Shown here piece by piece: positions 25,399 through 32,983 of a DNA stretch of 64,000 nt. Made by a program: the position numbers and the translations under genes. The stretch is from Microthrixaceae bacterium. Lineage in GTDB: Bacteria > Actinomycetota > Acidimicrobiia > Acidimicrobiales > DATDAH01. The stretch is taken from contig JACJWK010000011.1 in assembly GCA_020637195.1 (NCBI GenBank), positions 1-64,000 of the forward strand, read 5' to 3'. Under the pieces are notes generated by a model. That model was not told the origin of the DNA. It searched no databases and saw only the letters and a program-made list of their open reading frames with translations. How positions within the stretch are numbered: the first letter of the stretch is position 1; every line of letters begins with the position of its first letter.

Positions 25399-26568
25399 GT
25401 GAGCCCGGGAACGGGCGAGGACGACCTCGGCGTCCCCGGGTTGACCGAGCCCGAGCGCATCGGCGCCGGCGGGTTCGCGGTCGTCTACCGCGCCTTCCAG
25501 CCCGCGTTCCGGCGCCCCGTCGCGGTCAAGGTGCTGACCGTCGACATCGACGAGCGGGCGCGGCGCCGCTTCGAGCGGGAGTGCCAGGCGCTGGGCGCGC
25601 TGTCCGAGCATCCCGGCATCGTCACCGTCCACGACGCCGGCTTCACGTCCGGCGGCCGGCCCTACCTGGTCATGTCGCACCTGCCGGGCGGCTCCCTGGC
25701 CGACCGCCTCGACCGGAGCGGCGCGCTGCCGTGGCCCGAGGTGCTGCGACTGGCGCAGCCACTGGCGCAGGCCCTCGCCGCGGCCCACGCGGCCGGCATC
25801 ACGCACTGCGACCTGAAGCCGGCCAACGTCCTCACCCGGGCCGACGGCTCGCCGCAGCTGGCCGACTTCGGCATCGCCCGCATCGCCGGCGAGGAGATCA
25901 CCGCCACCGCCTCGGTCACGGCCAGCTTCCCGTACGCCGCGCCCGAGGTGGTGGGGGGCCAGACGCCCGACGCGGCGTCCGACGTCTACTCCTTCGGGGC
26001 CACGCTGCACGAGCTGATGGCGGGCCGGCCCCCCTTCGCCATGCACCCGGGCGAGGCCCTCCCGTCGCTGGTGCGCCGCATCCTGGAGGAGCCCGCCCCC
26101 GACCTGCACGCCCACGGCGTGCCGGCCGACCTGGCCGCGCTGGTGCAGCGCTGCCTGGCCAAGGACCCCGGACGGCGCCCGCGGTCGCCGGGCGAGCTCG
26201 CCGACACCCTCGCCGCGCTCGCCGCCGACCCACCGCCGACCGGCGAGGGCGCGGCCCCGCCCGAGCGCGGCCCGAGCGGTGCCGCGGTGACCGGAGACCG
26301 CCCGGTCACGGCCGAGACCGCGGTGCGCCAGGGTGGCTACCAGCCGGCGGCGGTCTCGGCGGCCGCCTACGCGCCGACCCACCGCGTGCCGTGGACGGGC
26401 ATGCACGCGTGGCCGGGCCCCGATCTGCGCCTCCCGGTCGCCGCGGTCCTCGACCCCGACCTCGACGTGGCGGTCCTCGGCTGGCACGGCGACTGGGCCC
26501 ACGTCCGGTGCTCCAACGGGTGGGAGGCGTGGGTCGACGGTCGGCTCCTCGTCCCGCTCGGCTGGTAG
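25399..26568 (+). CDS. Serine/threonine protein kinase with C-terminal SH3b-like domain
   Basis: Hanks-type kinase of 389 residues. Glycine loop GAGGFAVVY, Lys44 in VAVKVL, catalytic loop HCDLKPAN with Asp138 (Cys137 replaces the Arg of HRD, so a non-RD kinase), ADFGIAR and AAPEV are all visible. There is no transmembrane segment, unlike PknB types. The C-terminal 75 residues (AWPGPDLRLPVAAVL through GWEAWVDGRLLVPLGW) look like an SH3b domain. GTG at 25399 lies 10 bases after the DUF6777 stop, so the kinase is probably the last gene of that operon. The proline-rich cytoplasmic N-terminus of the neighbouring DUF6777 protein is a possible target or SH3 ligand; this is inference. Confidence 0.92.
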   Translation: MSPGTGEDDLGVPGLTEPERIGAGGFAVVYRAFQPAFRRPVAVKVLTVDIDERARRRFERECQALGALSEHPGIVTVHDAGFTSGGRPYLVMSHLPGGSLADRLDRSGALPWPEVLRLAQPLAQALAAAHAAGITHCDLKPANVLTRADGSPQLADFGIARIAGEEITATASVTASFPYAAPEVVGGQTPDAASDVYSFGATLHELMAGRPPFAMHPGEALPSLVRRILEEPAPDLHAHGVPADLAALVQRCLAKDPGRRPRSPGELADTLAALAADPPPTGEGAAPPERGPSGAAVTGDRPVTAETAVRQGGYQPAAVSAAAYAPTHRVPWTGMHAWPGPDLRLPVAAVLDPDLDVAVLGWHGDWAHVRCSNGWEAWVDGRLLVPLGW

Positions 26569-26594
26569 CGCCGCCGTCGCGCCGTCCGGCGGCG
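26569..26594. terminator. Hairpin between convergent kinase and L,D-transpeptidase genes
   Basis: CGCCGCCG (26569-26576) and CGGCGGCG (26587-26594) form a perfect 8-base stem with a 10-base loop directly after the kinase stop and 4 bases before the convergent stop. Confidence 0.55.
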
Positions 26595-26598
26595 GTCG

Positions 26599-27372
26599 TC
26601 AGGCGACGATCTCGACGGGCGTGCCCACCGGAGCGAGGTCGCGCAGGCGCCACAGGTCGTCGAAGCTGACCCGCACGCACCCGTTGCTGACGTTCTGGCC
26701 GAGCACCGACGTGTCGCTCCAGCCGTGGATGGCGATCTGGCCGTTGCCCCCGCCGAAGCTCTGGAGGGCGTCGGAGAAGCCCGCGACGCTCAGGATCCAC
26801 GGCGTGTAGCTGGTCTGGGGGACCGAGATGTCCACGTAGAAGTGGCCGAGCGGGGTCGGAGTGACGTCCTTGCCCACCGCGACCGGGACCTGCATCAGCG
26901 CGTCGTCGCCGTGCCCCTCGAACACGGTGAGCCGGCGGGCCCCGACCTCGACGAGGATGCGGTTGGGCACGAGGGTGGTGGTCACCTGCCCCTGGTCGAC
27001 CCAGGCCTCGGCCCCGTTGGGGCGCTCGGGGATGGCCACCCGGTAGCGGTCGCCCTGCTCGGCGCGCACCAGGAAGGCCAGCGGGACGTTCTCGTCGGTC
27101 GGGTTGGCGAGCGCGCCCAGGGGCTGCTCGGCGGTCGGCGACTCGTAGAGGGCGACCGACGGGACCGACGCGTAGGCGGCGACGAAGCCCTCACCGCCGG
27201 GGTCGGCCGTGGTGGTCGTGGTGCTGGGCGGGGGCGGCTCGACCCCGGCGAGGGACTCGGCGAGGGCGGACGACTCGGCGCGGTCGCCCCGGTCCAGGCG
27301 CAGGGCGACCGTCGCGCCGACCAGGACCAGGCCGACGATCGCGAGCACGAGCACCCGGCGACGCGAGGACAT
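26599..27372 (-). CDS. L,D-transpeptidase (YkuD) with SH3b-like domain
   Basis: Protein of 257 residues with an N-terminal membrane helix (about 8-27), a Thr/Pro linker, an SH3b-like stretch (SVALYESPTAEQPLGALAN to EAWVDQGQV) and a YkuD catalytic domain. The active site is His216 in IAIHGWSD and Cys232 in SNGCVRVSFDD. The enzyme would make 3-3 cross-links in peptidoglycan or attach proteins to it, outside the membrane. ATG 27372 is chosen over an upstream extension: TAGCCT sits 7 bases before it, fitting a leaderless start. It is divergent from the peroxiredoxin gene, 85 bases apart. Confidence 0.9.
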   Translation of the reverse strand: MSSRRRVLVLAIVGLVLVGATVALRLDRGDRAESSALAESLAGVEPPPPSTTTTTADPGGEGFVAAYASVPSVALYESPTAEQPLGALANPTDENVPLAFLVRAEQGDRYRVAIPERPNGAEAWVDQGQVTTTLVPNRILVEVGARRLTVFEGHGDDALMQVPVAVGKDVTPTPLGHFYVDISVPQTSYTPWILSVAGFSDALQSFGGGNGQIAIHGWSDTSVLGQNVSNGCVRVSFDDLWRLRDLAPVGTPVEIVA

Positions 27373-27379
27373 CGTGTCG

Positions 27380-27385
27380 AGGCTA
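27380..27385 (-). promoter_or_regulatory. -10 box, leaderless type, for L,D-transpeptidase
   Basis: On the minus strand TAGCCT lies 7 bases before ATG 27372. The same hexamer serves the divergent peroxiredoxin gene at 27444. Confidence 0.5.
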
Positions 27386-27443
27386 TCGACGCCGTCGACG
27401 ACCGCGCCCGCGGCCGCGATGGGCCGACCGGCGCCGGAACCCG

Positions 27444-27449
27444 TAGCCT
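27444..27449 (+). promoter_or_regulatory. -10 box, leaderless type, for peroxiredoxin
   Basis: TAGCCT lies 8 bases before ATG 27458; no ribosome site is present. Confidence 0.5.
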
Positions 27450-27457
27450 GGCCCGCC

Positions 27458-27916
27458 ATGGCACTCAAAGCGGGCGAGCGGGCCCCCGACTTCGAGCTCT
27501 CCGACCAGCACGGCGCCACCGTCAGCCTCGCCGGCCTCCTGGCCGACGGGCCCGTGGTGCTGTTCTTCTACCCCCAGGCGATGACCGCGGGGTGCACGCG
27601 CGAGGCCTGCCACTTCCGCGACATCGGTGCCGAGTTCGAGGCGCTCGGCGCCCAGCGCATCGGCATCAGCGCCGACGCCGTCACCAAGCAGGCCGAGTTC
27701 GACGACAAGCACGGCCTCGGGTACCCGCTGCTGTCGGACCCCGACCGCGAGACCGCCAACGCCTTCGGCGTGTCGCGCCGGGGGCCGCTGCCCAACAAGC
27801 GGGCCACGTTCGTCATCGGGACCGACCAGACCATCCTCGAGGTCGTCACCAGCGAGCTCAACATGAACGTCCACGCCGACAAGGCCCTGGCCGCCCTCGG
27901 CGCCGCCGCCCGCTGA
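27458..27916 (+). CDS. bcp: Thiol peroxidase, Bcp/PrxQ-type peroxiredoxin
   Basis: Peroxiredoxin of 152 residues that reduces peroxides with thioredoxin. The fold signatures APDFELSDQHG, VLFFYPQAM and YPLLSDPD are clear. Peroxidatic Cys46 and resolving Cys51 stand in TAGCTREAC, the five-residue spacing typical of Bcp/PrxQ. The usual TPGC motif has Ala in place of Pro, which may alter active-site geometry. The Arg-containing segment NKRATFVIG follows. Cytoplasmic. The gene stands alone and is divergent from an L,D-transpeptidase gene. Confidence 0.88.
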   Translation: MALKAGERAPDFELSDQHGATVSLAGLLADGPVVLFFYPQAMTAGCTREACHFRDIGAEFEALGAQRIGISADAVTKQAEFDDKHGLGYPLLSDPDRETANAFGVSRRGPLPNKRATFVIGTDQTILEVVTSELNMNVHADKALAALGAAAR

Positions 27917-27943
27917 GGCGCCGCCGGGTCGCCGCCCGGCCGG

Positions 27944-28378
27944 TCAGCGCGTCGGCTTGGTCCAGCCGGTCAACAGCTCGAGCAACTGCCCGTCAGGGTC
28001 GCGGGCGAACACGGCCACGCCGACGTCGGTGTCCTCGAGCACCTCGCCCCCGTGGGCCCGGACCGTCGCCTTGGCGACGCCGAGGTCGTCGACCCCCAAC
28101 GACAGGTGGGTGAGGCCGGGTTGGTCCATCGGGCGCTCGCTGGCCGGGGTGCCCTTCCGGTCGGCGAAGTGCATCAGCTCGAGCACGAAGCCGTCCCGCT
28201 CGAGGTACACCACCCGCATGCCGATCGGGGGATCGAGGCGAAGCAGCGAGCCGGCCCCGTCGGGGACCTCCAGCTCACGCACGACGGCGAAGCCGAACGC
28301 CTCGTAGAACGCGCGGGCGCGGTCGAGATCGCTGACACACTGCCCGACGTGGTTGACGGTGACGCCGCGGTCGGTCAT
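27944..28378 (-). CDS. VOC family (glyoxalase/dioxygenase-like) protein
   Basis: Vicinal-oxygen-chelate protein of 144 residues, one full pair of beta-alpha-beta-beta-beta modules. The first metal ligand is His in VNHVGQCVSDLDRARAFY; ELMHFAD and GLTHLSLGVDDL give further candidate ligands, and FARDPDGQLLELL closes the fold with a Glu ligand. It could be a lyase, isomerase or binding protein for a small molecule. Its ATG lies 9 bases from the probable GTG of the divergent DUF3445 gene, so each promoter must lie inside the other gene. GACACT 8 bases before the ATG could be its -10. Confidence 0.85.
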   Translation of the reverse strand: MTDRGVTVNHVGQCVSDLDRARAFYEAFGFAVVRELEVPDGAGSLLRLDPPIGMRVVYLERDGFVLELMHFADRKGTPASERPMDQPGLTHLSLGVDDLGVAKATVRAHGGEVLEDTDVGVAVFARDPDGQLLELLTGWTKPTR

Positions 28379-28387
28379 GGCCCGCCA

Positions 28388-29242
28388 GTGTCGCGCGGCG
28401 ACGCGCCGTCCTGGCTCGACGAGCTGGTGCTCGAACCCGGACCGCCGTGGCACCACATGGGCCTGCGCGCCGTGGACGAGGCCGCCTGGCTGGTCGTGGA
28501 CGACCGGCGGGAGGCCGAGCTGGCCGAGAAGGCCCGGCTGCTCGCCCAGCGACACGACGAGGTGTTCGCCGCCCTCGACGGCACCGGCCCCGCCGGCGAC
28601 GAGACCCTGGCCCTGATCACCGGCTGGCTGGCGCGGCACCGCCCCGACCTGGTCATCCCACGCCCGGCCCCCGGGGCGGCCGACGCGCACCCGCTCGAGG
28701 TGGCCGGCCGGCAGGTCCAGGAGGACCTGTGCCTGATGGACCGCCGCGACGGCGCCACCCGGCTGGTGGCGGCGTCGCTGTGCTTCCCCACGCACTGGCG
28801 GCTGCGCGACAAGATCGGCGGGAGCGCCGCGGCCATCCACGGCCCCGTCCCCCACTACCGGGAGGAGCTGGCACCCCGGGTGGACCGCTTCCTCGAGCGG
28901 ATCCCCGCCGGGCGGATCTCGGTCCGGCGCAACTGGGGGGTGCACGACCACGACACCCTGTTCGTCCCCGAGCACCCGTCGCCCCGCCCGGGGATCACCG
29001 CCGACGACGCCGGCGAGCGCCTGTGGCTGCGCAGCGAGCGTCAGACGCTGCGGCGCCTGCCCGAGACCGGGGCCGTGCTGTTCACGATCCGGGTCCAGTT
29101 CGCGCGGCTCGGCGTGCTCGCCGCCCGCCCCGACGTGGCGCGACGACTGGCGGCGGCGGCCCGGGGAGCGGCCGCCGCCGGCACCGACCGCGTCCCCGCC
29201 CACCTCGACGCCGTGTGCGCCTGGCTGGACCGGGTGCGATGA
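28388..29242 (+). CDS. DUF3445 (heme-dependent oxidative N-demethylase-like) protein
   Basis: About 284 residues, DUF3445 family, which includes heme-dependent oxidative N-demethylases (HODM). Family-like blocks are LCLMDRRDG, LVAASLCFPTHWRL, IHGPVPHY, RISVRRNWGVHD, WLRSERQTLRRLPETGAVLFTIR. It may demethylate a small amine in the cytoplasm using molecular oxygen; the activity of this member is not shown. GTG 28388 gives the most compact start. In-frame GTGs further upstream would overlap the divergent VOC gene. ATG 28457 is too late since it would cut conserved sequence. Confidence 0.8.
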   Translation: MSRGDAPSWLDELVLEPGPPWHHMGLRAVDEAAWLVVDDRREAELAEKARLLAQRHDEVFAALDGTGPAGDETLALITGWLARHRPDLVIPRPAPGAADAHPLEVAGRQVQEDLCLMDRRDGATRLVAASLCFPTHWRLRDKIGGSAAAIHGPVPHYREELAPRVDRFLERIPAGRISVRRNWGVHDHDTLFVPEHPSPRPGITADDAGERLWLRSERQTLRRLPETGAVLFTIRVQFARLGVLAARPDVARRLAAAARGAAAAGTDRVPAHLDAVCAWLDRVR

Positions 29243-29264
29243 GCGCCGGCGGGCCCCATCGGGC

Positions 29265-29747
29265 TCAGCGGGCGGACGACCGGCCGGTGTGGCTGCGGCC
29301 TCGTTCGTCGGTGGCGGCGTCGCGGGGCGACGAGCCCAGGTCGGGACGACCCGCCGCATCCACCGTCTCGCCCTCGAGCTCGGGCACCCGGCCACCGAAG
29401 TAGAGCGCGCCCGCGGTGCCGCCGCCGAGGGCGCCGGCGAGCCCGGCGACGAGCAGGCGCCAGCCGACGGCCAGGCCGCCACCCCACTCGATCAGGCCGA
29501 ACGGGAGCAGCACCAGCGCGCCCAGGAGGCCGCCGAGCAGCGAGCCCAGGACGAAGCCCTTCCACTGACCGTCCGACATCGGACCGAGGCCCGGCCCCGC
29601 CCAGGACTGGTTGATCTCCTCGCGCTGCTCGCGGATGGCCTCGCGCACGTCGCCGCGCACGTCGTCCTCGTGCGCGTACTTGCGGGCGTGCTCCGGCGCG
29701 GTCCGGTCGTCCGTGGCGTCCTCGATGCGGTGGAGTGGGTCCGACAT
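29265..29747 (-). CDS. Small membrane protein, unknown
   Basis: Protein of 160 residues, not recognised. A charged N-terminus (residues 1-65, many Asp, Glu, Arg) precedes two glycine-rich transmembrane helices (about residues 66-86 and 92-116, LLGGLLGALVLLPFGL and LLVAGLAGALGGGTAGAL), then a polar tail of about 40 residues. The Gly-zipper look recalls small stress-related membrane proteins, but I would not assign a function. TAGTGA lies 6 bases before the ATG. It points towards the DUF3445 gene, with 22 bases between the stops. Confidence 0.7.
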   Translation of the reverse strand: MSDPLHRIEDATDDRTAPEHARKYAHEDDVRGDVREAIREQREEINQSWAGPGLGPMSDGQWKGFVLGSLLGGLLGALVLLPFGLIEWGGGLAVGWRLLVAGLAGALGGGTAGALYFGGRVPELEGETVDAAGRPDLGSSPRDAATDERGRSHTGRSSAR

Positions 29748-29797
29748 GACGGGTCACTACCCGCCACGGGGCCTCACGGAGAACCCGACGGGCCGGC

Positions 29798-30517
29798 TCA
29801 GAGCGACCGGAGCAGGTACTCGCTCATCGTGGCCACCCGCAGGGTCGACAGGTCCGTCAGGCGGTTGACGCTGTCGAGCATGGTGGCCAGGTTCGCGTCC
29901 AGCTCCTCCTGGCTCTGCGCCGAGTAGAAGAGGAACGGGTCGGTGACGTGCTCCGCGCTCGGCCACGCCTCCTCCACGATGGCCTTCCACGGCGCCGCCG
30001 ACGGCGTGACCGCCCGCACCACCTCGTTGCGGACGTACCGGGAGCGAGGCTGCATGGCCTCGCTCATCGGCGACTGGTGGCCGTGCCAGTGCTCGATCCA
30101 CTCCTCGTAGGAGCGATCCCCGGGCTGCTCCAGGCAGGTGACCGTCAACAGGCCCGGCGACCGCTCGCCGTCGGGCCAGTCCCGCGCCCGGGCGTGCTGG
30201 TTGCCGCCGTAGTCCGTGTAGAGCGACTCCACCACCAGGTAGCCGTCGTAGTCGGGCACCAGCTCGTCGAGCAGCGACTCGATCCCGCCCCGGCCCTGGT
30301 AGTTGTCGAGCCAGACCGACACGACCGCCCGGAAGCTCGGCTCGTCCTCGGGCGGCGGCAGCGGAGGCGCCACATCGGAGTCCGAGTCGTCGGCGTCGAC
30401 CGTGAGCGCCCGCGCCCCCGCCGCCACGAACCGCTCGGCGGCGCCCACCAGCGCATCGCGCAACCCGTCCCCCCGCCCCCGGGCCGGGTCCCGCACCACG
30501 TACATCACCTTCTCCAC
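29798..30517 (-). CDS. EthD/dimeric alpha-beta barrel protein
   Basis: Protein of 239 residues with two EthD-like ferredoxin-fold halves. The second half has the telling motif YEEWIEHWHGHQSPMSEAMQ and ends FLFYSAQSQEELDAN. Such proteins act in ring-cleavage, polyketide cyclisation or heme-type chemistry; the substrate is unknown. GTG 30517 is chosen because AAGGAGG, the best ribosome site of the window, lies 10 bases before it (30528-30534, minus strand). ATG 30505 is the alternative. The 68-base tandem repeat lies directly upstream in the 5-prime region. Confidence 0.8.
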   Translation of the reverse strand: MEKVMYVVRDPARGRGDGLRDALVGAAERFVAAGARALTVDADDSDSDVAPPLPPPEDEPSFRAVVSVWLDNYQGRGGIESLLDELVPDYDGYLVVESLYTDYGGNQHARARDWPDGERSPGLLTVTCLEQPGDRSYEEWIEHWHGHQSPMSEAMQPRSRYVRNEVVRAVTPSAAPWKAIVEEAWPSAEHVTDPFLFYSAQSQEELDANLATMLDSVNRLTDLSTLRVATMSEYLLRSL

Positions 30518-30532
30518 TTGCTATGTCCCTCC

Positions 30533-30668
30533 TTCGTCGGGACGGCTTCGCCATCCGGTTCATCCGCACCGCAGCTCCGCTCCGCTCCGCAGCCTCCCAC
30601 CTCGTCGGGACGGCTTCGCCATCCGGTTCGTCCCCACCGCAGCTCCGCTCCGCTCCGCAGCCTCCCAC
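30533..30668. repeat. 68-base direct tandem repeat, two copies, hairpin-forming
   Basis: Two copies (30533-30600 and 30601-30668) differ at three positions. Each contains GACGGCTTCGCCATCC, which on the opposite strand can fold as a 7-pair stem with a GAA loop, and the reiterated word TCCGC. The repeat fills most of the gap between divergent genes at 30517 and 30700, starting next to the ribosome site of the former. It looks like a REP-type or regulatory element, not coding. Confidence 0.85.
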
Positions 30669-30687
30669 AGCGGGGTGAGTGCTCGGT

Positions 30688-30693
30688 TACCGT
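30688..30693 (+). promoter_or_regulatory. -10 box, leaderless type
   Basis: TACCGT lies 6 bases before ATG 30700 and just after the tandem repeat. The same hexamer and spacing occur before the parA-like gene at 15635. Confidence 0.55.
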
Positions 30694-30699
30694 TCCGGC

Positions 30700-31176
30700 A
30701 TGAGAACCGCCGACCTGAACAAGGAGCTGATCGAGCAGTTCTGGGCCGACCTCTACCGGCGGGACTTCGACGCGGTGGGGGCCTACTTCACCCCCGACGG
30801 CCAGTACACCGACGTGTTCACGCCCGACGAGGACGTCGCCGTCGGCCCCGCCCAGATCGCGGCCCGGCTGCGCCTCGGCCTCGAGCCCCTCGAGGACATC
30901 ATCCACCACTCGGGTCGGGTGGTCGCCGACGAGCAGACGGTGATGACCGAGCACGCCGAGGAGTGGCGCTGGCCGTCCGGCGAGCGCTTCACCGTGCGCT
31001 TCTGCTCGGTGCACGAGATCGACTTCGAGGGTCGCATCACCCGGTGGTGGGACTACCCCGACCTCCAGGGCCTGCTCGACGCCGCACCGATCTGGTGGAT
31101 GGAGCACATCATGGACGGCTACGCCGCCACCGGCATCGACCACGATCCCGAGGACCTGACCGGCGGCGAGGCATGA
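30700..31176 (+). CDS. SnoaL-like / limonene-epoxide-hydrolase-like protein (NTF2 fold)
   Basis: Protein of 158 residues with the NTF2-like cone fold. It starts NKELIEQFWADLYRRDF, then AYFTPDGQYTDVF, and the later strands carry HAEEWRWPSGERF and GRITRWWDYPDLQGLL, close to limonene-1,2-epoxide hydrolase and SnoaL-like cyclases. It could act on an epoxide or a polyketide or steroid intermediate. An in-frame ATG at 30679 would run through the -10 box, so 30700 is used. The amidohydrolase gene follows after 39 bases and may share its transcript. Confidence 0.8.
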   Translation: MRTADLNKELIEQFWADLYRRDFDAVGAYFTPDGQYTDVFTPDEDVAVGPAQIAARLRLGLEPLEDIIHHSGRVVADEQTVMTEHAEEWRWPSGERFTVRFCSVHEIDFEGRITRWWDYPDLQGLLDAAPIWWMEHIMDGYAATGIDHDPEDLTGGEA

Positions 31177-31215
31177 GGCGGGCGACGCCCGTCCCGACGA
31201 CGCGGGGTCACGGCC

Positions 31216-32952
31216 GTGGTTGACCTGATCCTGCGGGGCGGCACGCTCGTCGACGGGACGGGGGCCGAGGCCCGGCTCGCGGACGTCGCCGTGCACGACG
31301 GTGCCATCGTGGCGGTGGCGCCCTCCGTCGAGGGCGAGGCGGCCGAGACCATCGACGCCGCCGGGATGCTCGTCACGCCGGGCTTCGTCGACATCCACAC
31401 CCACTACGACGGCCAGGCCACGTGGGACGGCGAGCTGAACCCGTCGGCCGGCCACGGCGTCACCACGCTGGTCATGGGCAACTGCGGTGTCGGGTTCGCC
31501 CCGGTCCACCCGGGCCGGGAGGACTGGCTCATCCAGCTCATGGAGGGCGTGGAGGACATCCCCGGCACCGCCCTCGCCGAGGGCATGACCTGGGGATGGG
31601 AGACGTTCCCCGAGTACCTCGACGCCCTCGACGGGCGGCGGTTCGCGGTCGACGTCGGCACCCAGATCCCCCACGGCGCGGTGCGGGGCTACGTGATGGG
31701 TGAGCGCGGCGCCCGCAACGAGCCCGCGACCGCCGAGGACATCGCCGCCATGGCCGACATCGTCCAGGAGGCGATCGAGGCCGGCGCCCTCGGCTTCTCG
31801 ACCTCTCGCACCATCGCCCACCGGGCCATCGACGGCGAGCCCGTCCCCGGCACCTACGCGGCCGAGGACGAGCTGTTCGGCATCGGGCGGGCCATGGCGC
31901 GCGGCGGCGCCTCGATCTTCGAGCTGGCCCCGGCCGGCGTCGACGGGCTGGACCTGTCGCCCGCGAAGGCCGAGATGAGCTGGATGCGGCGGCTGTCCGC
32001 GGAGATCGAGCGCCCCGTGACCTTCATCGTCCTGCAGGTCGACCTCGCCCCCGACCTGTGGAAGGCGCAGATGGACGAGTCGCTCCAGGCCCTCGACCAA
32101 GGCGCCCAGATCTACCCGCAGGTGGCCAACCGCCCCTTCGGGATGCTGATCGGGTTCCAGACCCACCACCCGTTCGCCCTGCGCCCGTCGTACCTCGCGC
32201 TCGCCGGACTGCCCCTCGACGAGCGCGTCCGGCGCCTGCGCGAGCCGAAGGTGCGGGCCGCGATCCTCACCGAGGACGACGTGCCCGGCGACGGCGGCCT
32301 GTGGGACGGGCTCCCGTCCTTCCTGCGCACCATCCCCCAGAAGCTGTTCGTGATGGGCGACCCACCCGAGTACGAGCCCACCCCCGACCGGTCCGTCCGG
32401 GCGCTGGCCGAGGCCGCCGGCATCACCGCCGACGAGCAGGTGTACGACCTGCTCTGCGAGGACGACGGGCGCGCCCTGCTCATGCTCCCGCTCTTCAACT
32501 ACACCCACGGCAACCACGACGTGCTGCGCGAGCAGATGACCCACCCCCGCGCCGCGCTCGGCCTGGGTGACGGCGGGGCCCACTGCGGGATGATCTGCGA
32601 CGCCTCGCTGCCCACCTACGGGCTGACCCACTGGGCCCGCGACCGCAGCCGCGGGGCGCAGCTGCCGCTGGAGCGCGTGGTGCAGATGCAGACCCAGCGA
32701 ACCGCCGAGCTCTACGGGCTGAGCGACCGCGGGACGGTCGAGGTGGGCAAGCGGGCCGACCTCAACGTCATCGACCACGCCGCCCTCACGCTGCGGTCGC
32801 CTCGCCTGGCCCACGACCTGCCCGGCGGTGGCCGGCGCCTGCTCCAGGAGGCGTCGGGCTACGTCGCCACGGTCGTGGCCGGCACGGTCACCCGCCGCCA
32901 CGGTGTCGACACCGGCGCCCGCCCCGGTCGCCTCGTCCGCGGTCAGCGCTGA
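31216..32952 (+). CDS. Amidohydrolase family protein (N-acyl-D-amino-acid deacylase-like)
   Basis: Amidohydrolase of 578 residues, the length of D-aminoacylase-type enzymes. The metal site begins with VDIHTHYDGQ, followed by TTLVMGNCGVGFAPV, which holds the Cys ligand known in D-aminoacylases. LGLGDGGAHCGMICDAS carries the late Asp. The C-terminal part (GTVEVGKRADLNVIDH) is the composite beta domain of the superfamily. It would hydrolyse an N-acyl amino acid or a related amide in the cytoplasm. GTG 31216 opens the conserved VDLILRGGTLVDGTG. It follows the SnoaL-like gene in the same direction. Confidence 0.9.
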   Translation: MVDLILRGGTLVDGTGAEARLADVAVHDGAIVAVAPSVEGEAAETIDAAGMLVTPGFVDIHTHYDGQATWDGELNPSAGHGVTTLVMGNCGVGFAPVHPGREDWLIQLMEGVEDIPGTALAEGMTWGWETFPEYLDALDGRRFAVDVGTQIPHGAVRGYVMGERGARNEPATAEDIAAMADIVQEAIEAGALGFSTSRTIAHRAIDGEPVPGTYAAEDELFGIGRAMARGGASIFELAPAGVDGLDLSPAKAEMSWMRRLSAEIERPVTFIVLQVDLAPDLWKAQMDESLQALDQGAQIYPQVANRPFGMLIGFQTHHPFALRPSYLALAGLPLDERVRRLREPKVRAAILTEDDVPGDGGLWDGLPSFLRTIPQKLFVMGDPPEYEPTPDRSVRALAEAAGITADEQVYDLLCEDDGRALLMLPLFNYTHGNHDVLREQMTHPRAALGLGDGGAHCGMICDASLPTYGLTHWARDRSRGAQLPLERVVQMQTQRTAELYGLSDRGTVEVGKRADLNVIDHAALTLRSPRLAHDLPGGGRRLLQEASGYVATVVAGTVTRRHGVDTGARPGRLVRGQR

Positions 32953-32983
32953 GCGTCGGCCCGCACGGCCCCGTCCCGCCACC

